Source of the DNA: an uncultured Bacteroidia bacterium
GTDB taxonomy: Bacteria > Bacteroidota > Bacteroidia > Bacteroidales > UBA932
Assembly: GCA_902788095.1 (NCBI GenBank)
Contig: CADAIT010000001.1
Location: 124,001 to 188,000 of the forward strand
Direction: 5' to 3'
Length of the DNA stretch: 64,000 nt
Below are positions 25,855 through 34,779 of the stretch, in pieces. Position numbers and translations under genes: made by a program. The notes beneath the pieces are model-generated. The model worked only from the letters and a program-made list of their open reading frames with translations. It had not been told where the DNA came from and searched no databases. Numbering within the stretch: the first letter of the stretch is position 1; each line of letters opens with the position of its first letter.

Positions 25855-27011
25855 AATCCATCTACAACGTTGTCCGGAGGGAACTGCTTATCATCCGGAA
25901 ACGCCCGGTGTATATCCTTGCTTCGGTAGGGGTACTGCTGGTGAATACGCTGTTTTACCTCTCCCTCATGCAGGACGGCCTGCCGCACGACCTGCCCATC
26001 GGCCTTGTGGACCGGGACCGGAGCTCCACGTCGCGTTCCTTCTCCACGCAGCTGGATGCCACGCAGCTCGGCCAGGTCATTTATTACGACGACCTGCACC
26101 GGGCCCGCGCAGACATGGAGACAGGCAAAATCACCGCCTTCATCCTCATCCCGGAGGGCTTCAACGCCGATATCCAGGCCAACCGGCAGCCGCACCTGTC
26201 CTATTACGTGAATTCGCTGTACTTTGTAGGCGGCGCCCTGGCCTACAAAGACATCCTCACCATGGCCAACCTCACCAACGGCGCCGTCCAGCGCGAGGTC
26301 CTGCGGGCCAAAGGCGTGAACGAGCGCGAAATCCGCGGGCGCATCCAGCCCATCGTCCTGGACCAGCACCAGATTGGCAATCCGGCCACCAACTACGGGG
26401 TGTACCTGAACGGCGTCATCCTGCCGGGCGTGCTGGAGATGATTGTGATTCTCATCACCATCTATGCGCTGGGTTCCGAACTCAAATACGGCACGTCCAA
26501 GCAGCTGATGCGCACCACGGGCGGTTCCATCGCCAAGGCGATGCTGGGAAAACTCCTGCCGTACAACCTCATTTTCACGGCGCTGGGAATCGGCCTGGAA
26601 CTCCTGCTGTTCCACTGGCTGCAATACCCGCTGCAGGGCTCCCTGTGGTGGATGTTCCTGGACATTTTGCTGCTGGTGACGGCGTCGGAGGCGCTGGGAC
26701 TCCTCATTATTGAGCTGTTCCCGGTGCTGCGGCTGGCCATCAGCGTGGGGGCCATCATCAGTGTCCTGGGCTTCTCGCTGGCCGGTTTTTCACTGCCGGT
26801 CAGTTCCATGCCGCCCTACGTGCAAGGCTTCAGCGCCATATTCCCGCTCAGGCACTATTACCTGTTCCATGTGCAGCAGACCCTCTGGGGCAGCGGCTTT
26901 GCCGGTTGCTGGCAGGAGATTGTCCACCTGCTCGTGTTCCTCCTGCTGCCTCCCCTGTTCATGCGGAGGCTGGAAGATGCTTATGTGAATCAAAACTATG
27001 AAAGAGACTAA
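25851..27011 (+). CDS. ABC-2 type permease (YhhJ/YbhS-like), first
   Basis: A 386-residue permease. One N-terminal helix (RPVYILASVGVLLVNTLFYLSL), a large extracytoplasmic domain (about 45-180), then five hydrophobic helices (GVLEMIVILITIYALGSEL; LIIELFPVLRLAISVGAIISVLGF). Relatives work as heterodimers with a neighbouring permease and an ABC ATPase. No ATPase gene is present in this operon. The 3' end overlaps the second permease gene by 14 bp. Confidence 0.88.
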   Translation: MKSIYNVVRRELLIIRKRPVYILASVGVLLVNTLFYLSLMQDGLPHDLPIGLVDRDRSSTSRSFSTQLDATQLGQVIYYDDLHRARADMETGKITAFILIPEGFNADIQANRQPHLSYYVNSLYFVGGALAYKDILTMANLTNGAVQREVLRAKGVNEREIRGRIQPIVLDQHQIGNPATNYGVYLNGVILPGVLEMIVILITIYALGSELKYGTSKQLMRTTGGSIAKAMLGKLLPYNLIFTALGIGLELLLFHWLQYPLQGSLWWMFLDILLLVTASEALGLLIIELFPVLRLAISVGAIISVLGFSLAGFSLPVSSMPPYVQGFSAIFPLRHYYLFHVQQTLWGSGFAGCWQEIVHLLVFLLLPPLFMRRLEDAYVNQNYERD

Positions 27012-28281
27012 TTATATCGGGCTGTGGCTGCGCAACTGGTACAGCATCTTCGTGAGTGAGCTCAAGCTCATTTTCAAGGACGGAGGCGTGCTGGTGATTT
27101 TCTTCGTGGGCGGCCTGCTGTACCCCGTGCTCTACAATCTCATCTACATGAACGGCACGGTTGACGACATGCCCGTCGCCGTCGTGGACCTCTCCGACGG
27201 GTCCTACAGCCGCCGCTATCTGCAGAAAGTAAATGCCACGCGCGAATGCGAAATCCTTATCAGCTGCACCTCACTGGAAGAAGCCAGACAACTGATGCAG
27301 CGGCAGACAGTGCATGGCATCATTTATATTCCCGCCGATTTCGACACAAAAATCGTCCGCGGCGAGCAAGGCGTCATTTCCACCTATGCCGACATGTCCA
27401 GCTTCCTGTACTACAAATGCCTTACCATGGGGACCAGCCTCACCATGCTGGACGAGATGCACGCCATTCAGACGGAGCGATACACGGCGGCGGGGCTGGA
27501 CGGACAAAGCGCTTTCCAGCTGGTGCAGCCGGTGCTCTCGGACGAGGAAATGCCCTACAACCGGCCTTTCTCCTATACCATTTTCTTCATATCCGCCGCC
27601 CTGCTGCTGGTGATTCAGCAAACCATGTTCTACGGCGAGTCGCTGCTGGCCGGTACGCTGCGGGAGCAGAACCGGAGCTTCGCCTCCTTGCCGCGCCAGC
27701 TGCAAGGGCTGGGCGTAGGCCGTGTGGTGCTGGGGCGCGGCGCGGCGTACTTCTCCATCTACATGGTCACGGGAACGCTCATCGCCCTGCTCATCCCCTG
27801 GCTGTTCCGCCTGCCGCAACATGCCTTCTGGGGCGACGTCATGGTGCTTCTGGTGTTCTACATCCTGGACTGCATCTTCTTCACTTTCACATGGTCCACC
27901 CTTATCTGGAAGCGGGAAACGGTGTTTGTGCTGTTCCTCTCCGTCTCACCCATCTGCCTGTTCCTCACCGGCTTCTCCTGGCCCTCCACCTCCATCCCGG
28001 CGTTCTGGCAGTGGGTGAGTTACCTCTTCCCTTCCACCTTCGGCTGCCGTGCGTTCATCAACCTGAACACCGCCGGCTGTACCCTCCAGGGAATCGCCCC
28101 GGAAATCCGGGCCATGACCATCCAGACCGTGGTGTATTACTTCTTGTCCTGCGCCGCCGTCTATGTGGAGAACAAGGTGGCGGAACACCGCTCCCGCCTG
28201 GAAACCCTGCGCTCCCGCGTGGATGAACATTTTGGTATCCCTTCCGGCGAAGAAGCCCGCCAAATCATTGCAGGTAAATAG
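26998..28281 (+). CDS. ABC-2 type permease, second
   Basis: A 427-residue paralogue with the same plan: N-terminal helix (GGVLVIFFVGGLLYPVLYNLIY), extracytoplasmic domain, then a five-helix C-terminal bundle (YSIYMVTGTLIALLIPWLF-like; VLFLSVSPICLFLTGFSWP). It probably forms a heterodimer with the first permease. The transported substrate is unknown. It is the last gene of the set; 52 bp separate it from the TonB-dependent receptor gene, which has its own promoter box. Confidence 0.87.
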   Translation: MKETNYIGLWLRNWYSIFVSELKLIFKDGGVLVIFFVGGLLYPVLYNLIYMNGTVDDMPVAVVDLSDGSYSRRYLQKVNATRECEILISCTSLEEARQLMQRQTVHGIIYIPADFDTKIVRGEQGVISTYADMSSFLYYKCLTMGTSLTMLDEMHAIQTERYTAAGLDGQSAFQLVQPVLSDEEMPYNRPFSYTIFFISAALLLVIQQTMFYGESLLAGTLREQNRSFASLPRQLQGLGVGRVVLGRGAAYFSIYMVTGTLIALLIPWLFRLPQHAFWGDVMVLLVFYILDCIFFTFTWSTLIWKRETVFVLFLSVSPICLFLTGFSWPSTSIPAFWQWVSYLFPSTFGCRAFINLNTAGCTLQGIAPEIRAMTIQTVVYYFLSCAAVYVENKVAEHRSRLETLRSRVDEHFGIPSGEEARQIIAGK

Positions 28282-28316
28282 AATATCGCCTTTTCGGAAG
28301 TTAAATAAAATAATTG

Positions 28317-28324
28317 TACCTTTG
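28317..28324 (+). promoter_or_regulatory. Promoter -7 element of TonB receptor gene
   Basis: TACCTTTG nine bases before the ATG at 28334; the -33 region is weak. Confidence 0.6.
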
Positions 28325-28333
28325 CCATTCCTT

Positions 28334-30433
28334 ATGAAGAAGGTACTTGCCATATCGCTGCTTGTGCTGGCTCCGCTCATTCTGCAGGCGCAGGAGGTGC
28401 GGGATACACTGGATGCGTCACGCATTTCGGTCATGCGGGAGAAAACCCGCAACACCACACAGACCGGCCTCACGCACATCGAGAGCAAACAGCTCACATC
28501 CGGCATCGCCGTTTTCGGCACACCGGACGTCATCAAGAAACTGCAGCTGCTGCCGGGCGTCGCGGCCGGAAACGAGCTCATGAGCGGGCTGTACGTGCAC
28601 GGCGGCGACGGCAACGACAACCTCTTCCTGCTGGACGGCGTTCCGCTGTACAACATCAGCCACTTCGGCGGCCTGTTCTCCAGTTTCAACACGGACATCA
28701 TCGACAACCTGGACTTCTACAAGAGCGGTTTCCCGGCCCGGTACGGCGGCCGCATGTCATCGGTGGTGGACGTGGAAACGCGGGAGGGCAACATGAAGGA
28801 GTATCACGGCAGCGTCTCGCTGGGTCTCATCGACGGGCGCGTACAGGTGGAAGGGCCTATCGTCAAGGAAAAGACCTCGTTCAATGTGGGCCTCCGCCGC
28901 ACCTGGATGGACGTGGTCACCATTCCGGCCATCTGGTATGCCAACCGGCGCAACGGACCGGACGAGACCGTAGGCGGCAACTATGCCATGTGGGACATCA
29001 ACGCCCGCGTGACGCACCGCTTCGCCCCCGGCAACATCCTGAACGCCTGCTTTTATACCGGTGCCGATGACCTCGGCGCCTCCCTGGAGAGAACCAACAC
29101 GTCCAGGATGCGGCTCGGCGTAAAATGGGGCAGCCTGACCGGCTCCGTCTCCCATAATTACCAGTTTTCCAAAAAGTTGAAGGCCAAAACGGTGCTGTAT
29201 TATACGCAGAGCACCTCGGATACCGGCTACGACTTCGCTCTCAGCAACGAGAACGACGGCGTGGTCACGCGTTCCACCATGGACGACAAAGACATTTCCT
29301 ACGTACGCGAAGTGGGCCTCACCTCCAACTGGGATTGGTTTCCCAACCAGTACCATCACGTCCGTTATGGCATCAACGCCCAATACCACTGGTACCACTC
29401 CGGCCGGACTTTCACCTCCTCCACCAGCCAGAACGGCATTCCCATACGAGCGGGCTCCGATGACGAGTCGCAGGGCTATCGCGCCTTCGAGCCGGCCATT
29501 TACATGGAAGACGAGATTTTCCTGCGGTACAACCTCACGCTCAATGCGGGGCTGCGCTTCGCCTTGTTCGCCACGCCCGGCAAAACCTACCCGTCGCTGG
29601 AGCCGCGCGTAGCCTTCAAATGGCTCATCAACAATTCCATATCGGCCAAACTCTCCTATACCCGCATGAGCCAGTTCGCGCACCTGGTGTCGGCCGTGTA
29701 CATGGACCTGCCGTCCAACAGCTGGATGCCTTCCACGGCCCACGCCCGTCCCATGACCAGCGACCAGGTGGCCGGCGGCATTTACACCAGCTTCGGCCCG
29801 TTCAAGTTCAACCTGGAAGGCTGGTACAAGACCATGGACCACGTGCTGGCATACAACGGCAGCAATACCTTCGTTCCGCCCATCACCGAGTGGGAGAAAT
29901 CCTTTACGGAAGGGCACGGACGCTCCTACGGCATGGAGCTGGAAGCCACTTACAGCAAAGGCCCGCTCACCCTGACGGCCTATTATACCCTGTCCTGGTC
30001 CCGGCGCCACTTCGAGGCCGTCTTTGCCAACTGGTATCCGGACCGCAACGACAACCGGCACAAAATTAACCTCGTGGCGTCCTGGCGTTTTGCCAAGCGC
30101 TGGGAGGCCTTTGCCAACTGGAACTACCATACGGGCAACCGCATCACTTTCCCCTCGCATTACATCGAGGTGGACGGCAAGCGCCGATACCTCTACGACA
30201 GCCCCTACAACATGCAGCTGCCGGACTATCACCGGCTGGACATCGGCGTGGATTTTTCCACCACCTTCCGCAACGGACACGGCCTCAAGGTGAACCTGAG
30301 CATCTACAACACGTACAACCACCTGAACGCCTCGATGGCCCTTCTGCGCACGGACCGGAACGGCAATTTCAGCGGCATGGCCTACGGCCTCATCCCCATC
30401 ATTCCCACCTTCACCGTTACTTATAAGTTCTGA
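28334..30433 (+). CDS. TonB-dependent receptor
   Basis: A 699-residue outer-membrane receptor. Signal peptide (MKKVLAISLLVLAPLILQAQ), plug domain (IAVFGTPDVIKKLQLLPGV; GLYVHGGDGNDNLFLLDGVPLYN; FPARYGGRMSSVVDVETREG) and a 22-strand-type barrel ending VTYKF with the expected C-terminal Phe. It lacks the N-terminal carboxypeptidase-like domain often found in SusC-like proteins and is shorter than SusC, so it is the receptor type that pairs with DUF4249 lipoproteins. That partner follows with a TGATG overlap. The ligand is unknown. Confidence 0.92.
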   Translation: MKKVLAISLLVLAPLILQAQEVRDTLDASRISVMREKTRNTTQTGLTHIESKQLTSGIAVFGTPDVIKKLQLLPGVAAGNELMSGLYVHGGDGNDNLFLLDGVPLYNISHFGGLFSSFNTDIIDNLDFYKSGFPARYGGRMSSVVDVETREGNMKEYHGSVSLGLIDGRVQVEGPIVKEKTSFNVGLRRTWMDVVTIPAIWYANRRNGPDETVGGNYAMWDINARVTHRFAPGNILNACFYTGADDLGASLERTNTSRMRLGVKWGSLTGSVSHNYQFSKKLKAKTVLYYTQSTSDTGYDFALSNENDGVVTRSTMDDKDISYVREVGLTSNWDWFPNQYHHVRYGINAQYHWYHSGRTFTSSTSQNGIPIRAGSDDESQGYRAFEPAIYMEDEIFLRYNLTLNAGLRFALFATPGKTYPSLEPRVAFKWLINNSISAKLSYTRMSQFAHLVSAVYMDLPSNSWMPSTAHARPMTSDQVAGGIYTSFGPFKFNLEGWYKTMDHVLAYNGSNTFVPPITEWEKSFTEGHGRSYGMELEATYSKGPLTLTAYYTLSWSRRHFEAVFANWYPDRNDNRHKINLVASWRFAKRWEAFANWNYHTGNRITFPSHYIEVDGKRRYLYDSPYNMQLPDYHRLDIGVDFSTTFRNGHGLKVNLSIYNTYNHLNASMALLRTDRNGNFSGMAYGLIPIIPTFTVTYKF

Positions 30434-31491
30434 TGAAAAAAGCACTTTATATCTTGTCGATGCTGCTTCTGGCCGCCTCCTGCGAAATCCCGTTCCAACT
30501 GGAGCAGGACGGAGAGCCCAAGATATACATGCAGGCCATCGTGAAGAGGGGCCATGTGCATATTGTCCCCATGGTGGCCAACCCCGTCACCGGAGCGCCC
30601 GTTGCCGATGCCCCCATGGATATTCAGGTGGAACTGAACGGCGAGCCTCTTCAGGTCCACGCTCAGGACTCCATCTCCTACTCCGCCAGCCACCGGCTTC
30701 TCGAAGAAGGGGACGAGGTGAAGGTGACCGTCCGGTCCGGTTCGCTCGCTCCGGTAAGCGGCACCACCACGTTTCCGCCCGTTCTGGCTGTCGAGGACGT
30801 TTCCTGGGAAAGGGTGCAGGTGGACACGATAGACGCCATCCAGGTACATATCAAGCTGGACCATGAGCCGGGAGAACAGGAGTATTACGGGGTCCGCATC
30901 CATTGCTGGGACCTGATGATTCGGCCGGACAATACCGAAACGCATTACGAGAGTTATCTCACGCCCGGGTATATTCTTACGGTAAGTGATATCGGCCGCC
31001 TTGACCTGGCGGACTTCGTCCAGGTCAACTACAATGATTATTTCCTGGGAGGACGTGAGTACCAGCCGCTTACGCTCGTTACGAACAAACAGTTCGACGG
31101 AGACACCTACAGTTTCTACCTGAACTCGTTCGACGCCTCCATCCTGAACAGGATTCGGGACGGCATGCCGGGTGGAAATACGGGGGTTGCCGGCGGCGGC
31201 ATCGTCAGCGGTGAAATCAAGCCCTCGCAAGGAGGCGCCGCACAGGGGGGAAGCGAAGTTGCCCCCATCGCACACCGCAGCATTTACCACATCTCTCTGA
31301 GCAGGCTGTCTCCGGAGTTCTACTTTTTTGCCAGGGCAATGTACCAGAGCAACTTTGACTTCCTGGCCAACATGGGCCTGATTCCGGCCAATTTCACCTG
31401 GAGTAACGTAGATGGAGGAATGGGATTTGTCGGCGCCATCTCGACATACTCCCTGGACCCGATTGATATCAGAAAAGATTTTCGAAAATAA
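30433..31491 (+). CDS. DUF4249-family lipoprotein
   Basis: A 352-residue surface-type lipoprotein. The signal and lipobox are in MKKALYILSMLLLAASC. An N-terminal beta-sandwich (PKIYMQAIVKRGHVHIVPMV... with DIQVELNGEPL) fits the DUF4249 pattern. It is translated with the TonB-dependent receptor (one-base overlap of stop and start). These two-gene units are common in Bacteroidota and are thought to import an undefined ligand, by analogy with SusCD. A Gly-rich insert (GMPGGNTGVAGGGIVSGE) lies near residue 240. Confidence 0.82.
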   Translation: MKKALYILSMLLLAASCEIPFQLEQDGEPKIYMQAIVKRGHVHIVPMVANPVTGAPVADAPMDIQVELNGEPLQVHAQDSISYSASHRLLEEGDEVKVTVRSGSLAPVSGTTTFPPVLAVEDVSWERVQVDTIDAIQVHIKLDHEPGEQEYYGVRIHCWDLMIRPDNTETHYESYLTPGYILTVSDIGRLDLADFVQVNYNDYFLGGREYQPLTLVTNKQFDGDTYSFYLNSFDASILNRIRDGMPGGNTGVAGGGIVSGEIKPSQGGAAQGGSEVAPIAHRSIYHISLSRLSPEFYFFARAMYQSNFDFLANMGLIPANFTWSNVDGGMGFVGAISTYSLDPIDIRKDFRK

Positions 31492-31492
31492 A

Positions 31493-31524
31493 TTTTGCTA
31501 TTTCGAGAAAAGGTGCTACCTTTG
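31493..31524 (+). promoter_or_regulatory. tRNA-Val promoter
   Basis: TTTTG (31493-31497), 19-bp spacer, TACCTTTG (31517-31524), 11 bp before the tRNA. Confidence 0.78.
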
Positions 31525-31535
31525 CATTCCCCAAC

Positions 31536-31610
31536 AGGGGCGTAGCTCAGCTGGTTTAGAGCGCTTCAGTCACATTGAAGAGGTCATCGGTTCGAATCCG
31601 ATCGTCCCTA
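31536..31610 (+). tRNA. tRNA-Val(CAC)
   Basis: A 75-nt tRNA. Acceptor AGGGGCG/CGTCCCT (one G-U), D arm GCTC...GAGC, anticodon stem CTTCA/TGAAG with loop GTCACAT (anticodon CAC), T arm ATCGG-TTCGAAT-CCGAT, discriminator A. CCA is not encoded. Confidence 0.93.
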
Positions 31611-31618
31611 CAGAAAAG

Positions 31619-31646
31619 AAGAGTCGGCAGTACGTCGGCTCTTTTT
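31619..31646 (+). terminator. Terminator of tRNA-Val
   Basis: AAGAGTCGGC-AGTAC-GTCGGCTCTT pairs over about 10 bp with two G-U pairs, followed by further T. Confidence 0.8.
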
Positions 31647-31813
31647 ATTTGAATTAAACGGGGGCACCGCCAGGGACTTGGGTAGCCTGCGTGGGCAGCG
31701 ATACGGAACACGCTGCTTATAAGCACGGCCAATAGCACCTGCGAGAGCAAGAGCGCCGTTACCAATGCAGCCGGGATTTTTCCGAATCGGCAGGAAAAAA
31801 ATGTTGTTTCACA

Positions 31814-32091
31814 TTGAGAAGTAGAAAAGTTCCCTTGCGAGATGCAGCGCATCCCGCTCTTGTCCCGGCTGACGATTTCTTGTTCCGCTATCGGCTGAAG
31901 GACGAAAAGTGGCCGGAAGATGTCATGACATCGAAACTCCAATTTTACTATCTGGAGCTGCCCAGGCTGCAAAAAGGATGGGAAGCCACGCAAACAAATA
32001 CGGAAAGACGGAACAATTTGAGGAACAGCAACTAATAGTATATCTCAACGCCATGGTTACAGCCTACGAAAAACTTGTCATTGGTGAGTAG
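31814..32091 (+). pseudogene. Possible Rpn/PD-(D/E)XK transposase-family remnant
   Basis: Within the otherwise empty 0.5-kb stretch between tRNA-Val and the cotransporter gene, a short reading frame encodes MTSKLQFYYLELPRLQKGWEA, which resembles the (L/I)xFxxLELPKFxK segment of Rpn recombination-promoting nuclease family proteins. A frame shift is then needed to continue into NKYGKTEQFEEQQLIVYLNAM. Neither an intact N-terminus nor the catalytic motif is present. The rest of 31647-32182 holds nothing else recognisable. Assignment rests on one motif and is tentative. Confidence 0.35.
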
Positions 32092-32182
32092 CTCACCGGA
32101 GCCCAAGTTCGTGATTCACTCGATGGCAGCTGTCTTGTCGGTGCCGTTGATGGAGATGAAGCCGGGCACGGAAGCGTCTGCG

Positions 32183-34144
32183 TTACTCCTGAAAAGAATA
32201 TCCGAAACCGGCCCGGGCCACAAGCGTATCGGCATATTTGCCAATTTTTTTGCGGATGCGCGTAATGTTCACATCCACCGTGCGGGGATTGACAATGACA
32301 TCGTCAGGCCACACCGCCGACAGCAGTTGCTCACGTGAAAACACCTTTCCCCGGTTCTCGAGAAGGAGTTTCAGCAGCTCATACTCGGTCTTCGTGAAGG
32401 GAACCTCCACGCCATCCACGGTCACCGTCTTGGCATCCGTGTCCATCTGAATGCCCAAATAACGGATTCCGTTACGGACGGCGCCAATCCTGGCTTCCAC
32501 GACATTGATGATGTAGTCACCGGTCTTTTCGCACTCGCTGACAAGGTCGGCGAATACCGTCCCTTTGTCGTATCCGTACAGATGGTCGTCCAGGCTGTCG
32601 AGATTCTGCTGTTTGAGCGCATTGCGGCAGGCGTTGATTCTGCGTTCAATGTCCTCGGACATCGTCAAGTCAAATTCTTCCTTGCGCCCGGAAAGAAGCG
32701 TATTCATCCGGGAAAGCGCTTCATCGACCAGCGAAAACATTTCCTGGATACCTTTATCCTGATCCTCGGTAAACTCAATTTTATTGCTCATTTTACGCCG
32801 CAGGATGCGGGCCAGACTGAAGCAGCTGTCCCCCACGGATTCCAGCTCCCCGATCTGTCGAAGCATCGCCCGAACCATTCCTTTCGTATCGTCGGACAGA
32901 TGAGCCGATGCAAGTTCACCCAGGTATCGGCCAATCTCGTTCTCCATCCGGTCGCTGCCCTCCTCTCCTTTCTCGATGCGGTCAAAGAGCTTGGAGAAAG
33001 CCTGCTCTTCCTTCGCTGCATAGAGTTCCCGGACCAGCGCGAAAATATGCTGTGTCTTTTCTCCGTAAACTACAATCTCTTTCTGCGCCTGAAGCACGGA
33101 AATTTCCGGGGTCTTCATAATACCGCCACGGATGTATTGAAGGCGGAACTCATCCTCCACGTCGGAATTCCGGGGCCGGATAATTGCGCAAACCAGTTTT
33201 TCAATCTGTGGAATGAACCAAATCAGAATAGCCGTGTTGACGACGTTGAAGCCGGTGTGGAAAGCCGCCAATGTAAAGGAAAGCAGTGTGCTGTCTTGCT
33301 GTGGAGCATCGGGGTCAAGCCCCACGATGCCGCAGATCATCCTTACAAAGGGGAAGAATACGATGAGCATCCAGATGACGCCGAATACGTTGAACACCAG
33401 GTGGGCCATCGCCGTACGCCGGGCCTGGGTGTTCGCGTTCAGCGCTGCCAGATTGGCCGTGGACGTGGTGCCGATGTTCTCACCCATGACCAGCGCGATA
33501 CCCTGATAGATGGAAATGGCTCCCGTGGCACAAAGAACCATCGTGATGGCCATCAGCGCGGCGGAACTCTGGAGGACGGCGGTCAGGACCGTGCCGATAA
33601 GCAGGAACAGCAGGATGGTGGCGTAATTGGTCTTGAAACCGGAAAAGAACGCTACAACCGCAGGCTTGCTTGCCAAATCCATCTCCGCCCCGGTCGTTTT
33701 CAGCAGGACCATCGCATAGAGGAGGAAGCCCAGGCCGATCAGGAAGTCGCCCAAATACCGATGCCTTCCGAATTGAATCAGAACGATACCGACGCACAGG
33801 ATCGGCCAGACGATATTTACGATATTGAAGGAGAAACCGGCAGAAAGAATCCAGGCTGTCAGCGTGGTTCCGATATTGGCGCCCATGATAACCGATATGG
33901 CCTGTGTCAAGGTAAGCAGCGCCGCATTCACGAAGGACACCGTCATCACGGTGGTTGCCGACGAGGACTGCACGGCCACCGTAATCAAGGCACCGGTGGC
34001 CACACCGGAGAAGCGATTTCCCGTCATCGCCCCGAACAAGTGACGAAGTTGGGGACCCGCCATTTTCTGAAGGGCCTCGCTGGTCATTTTCATACCGAAA
34101 ATCAAAATGGCGATAGCGCCCAACAGTTTCAATACAATCAGCAT
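32183..34144 (-). CDS. Na/Pi cotransporter-PhoU-like protein fused to OmpR/PhoB winged-helix domain
   Basis: A 653-residue protein. Residues about 1-310 form a Na/phosphate symporter of the NptA/PNaS type with paired repeats (VQSSSATTVMTVSFV and LQSSAALMAITMVL; GANIGTTLTAWI and GENIGTTSTANLA). About 330-545 is a PhoU-like helical domain (LRQIGELESVGDSCFSLARIL; CEKTGDYIINVVEA). Residues 560-653 are a complete response-regulator effector domain: TVTVDGVEVPFTKTEYELL, SREQLLSAVWP, RTVDVNITRIRKKIG, FGYSF. No receiver domain is present. The reading frame is continuous with no gap at the junction. Start ATG 34144 follows a consensus promoter; an upstream start would add 16 residues. A phosphate-linked one-component regulator is the inference; a deletion-born chimera is the alternative. 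Confidence 0.88.
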   Translation of the reverse strand: MLIVLKLLGAIAILIFGMKMTSEALQKMAGPQLRHLFGAMTGNRFSGVATGALITVAVQSSSATTVMTVSFVNAALLTLTQAISVIMGANIGTTLTAWILSAGFSFNIVNIVWPILCVGIVLIQFGRHRYLGDFLIGLGFLLYAMVLLKTTGAEMDLASKPAVVAFFSGFKTNYATILLFLLIGTVLTAVLQSSAALMAITMVLCATGAISIYQGIALVMGENIGTTSTANLAALNANTQARRTAMAHLVFNVFGVIWMLIVFFPFVRMICGIVGLDPDAPQQDSTLLSFTLAAFHTGFNVVNTAILIWFIPQIEKLVCAIIRPRNSDVEDEFRLQYIRGGIMKTPEISVLQAQKEIVVYGEKTQHIFALVRELYAAKEEQAFSKLFDRIEKGEEGSDRMENEIGRYLGELASAHLSDDTKGMVRAMLRQIGELESVGDSCFSLARILRRKMSNKIEFTEDQDKGIQEMFSLVDEALSRMNTLLSGRKEEFDLTMSEDIERRINACRNALKQQNLDSLDDHLYGYDKGTVFADLVSECEKTGDYIINVVEARIGAVRNGIRYLGIQMDTDAKTVTVDGVEVPFTKTEYELLKLLLENRGKVFSREQLLSAVWPDDVIVNPRTVDVNITRIRKKIGKYADTLVARAGFGYSFQE

Positions 34145-34161
34145 AACCAGAATTTTGGATG

Positions 34162-34192
34162 CAAATATACACAGATATGCCGAATCTCTCAA
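34162..34192 (-). promoter_or_regulatory. Promoter of cotransporter fusion gene
   Basis: Minus strand TTG (34192-34190), 20-bp spacer, TATATTTG (34169-34162), 17 bp before the ATG at 34144. Confidence 0.72.
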
Positions 34193-34457
34193 GAGGCAAA
34201 ATCATTTGTAACAGAATTTTAACCGCTCCGAACGTCACTGAAATCACGCTGGCACCGACGCGCCGGATATTCATTTCACTGATATAATTGCATTTGCGTG
34301 TACGCCGGGCGAAATGTCAAATTCGTCTGCCTTTCCGAGGCGGATGCGACCGCGGCCCAATTTGCTGAAAAATTCGGCTGAAGGTATTTAGCTTTTGAAA
34401 AAGCCATTACCGGTTTTCGTCTCTTTTCTCTAGGGGAGTTTCACGGCTGTGTAATCC

Positions 34458-34728
34458 GACAAGGCTTATTGAATGTTGCCGCGTTTGCAGTTAGAACGCA
34501 ACGCAAGGCCGTTTTTCTGCAATCGCGGCAACGAAAACCGACATTACGGCCCAAATGCCAGCCGCGTTTGCACACAGATTGCACAGAATGCCGTTTTTCT
34601 GCAATCGCGGCAAAGAAAACCGACATTACGGCCCAAATGCCAGCCGCGTTTGCAGTTAGAACGCAACGCAAGGCCGATTTTCTGCAATCGCGGCCCGTCG
34701 GAAGAATGTTGGGAGACCGGGAGGGCCG
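34458..34728 (+). repeat. Hairpin repeat array 1 (A-B-A)
   Basis: Three units start at 34478, 34561 and 34643 (83- and 82-bp spacing). Each is an imperfect palindrome with arms GCCGCGTTTGCA / TGCAATCGCGGC. The unit interior comes in two types: A (AGTTAGAACGCAACGCAAGGCC) at 34478 and 34643, and B (CACAGATTGCACAGAATGCC) at 34561. Inter-unit spacers GAAAACCGACATTACGG... are nearly identical. Flanks are GACAAGGCTTATTGAATGTT on the left and GAAGAATGTTGGGAGACCGG on the right. The stretch 34193-34457 before it shows nothing recognisable. Confidence 0.88.
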
Positions 34729-34779
34729 GCCGGAGAGGGATACCAACCAAATATTGGATACGTATTTTGAAATATCAAG

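Noticed and set aside
32098..32182. Short coding-like stretch on the minus strand just after the cotransporter stop (GFISINGTDKTAAIE)
   Set aside because: Only about 20 codons with no recognisable family or start; may be decayed coding DNA but cannot be assigned.
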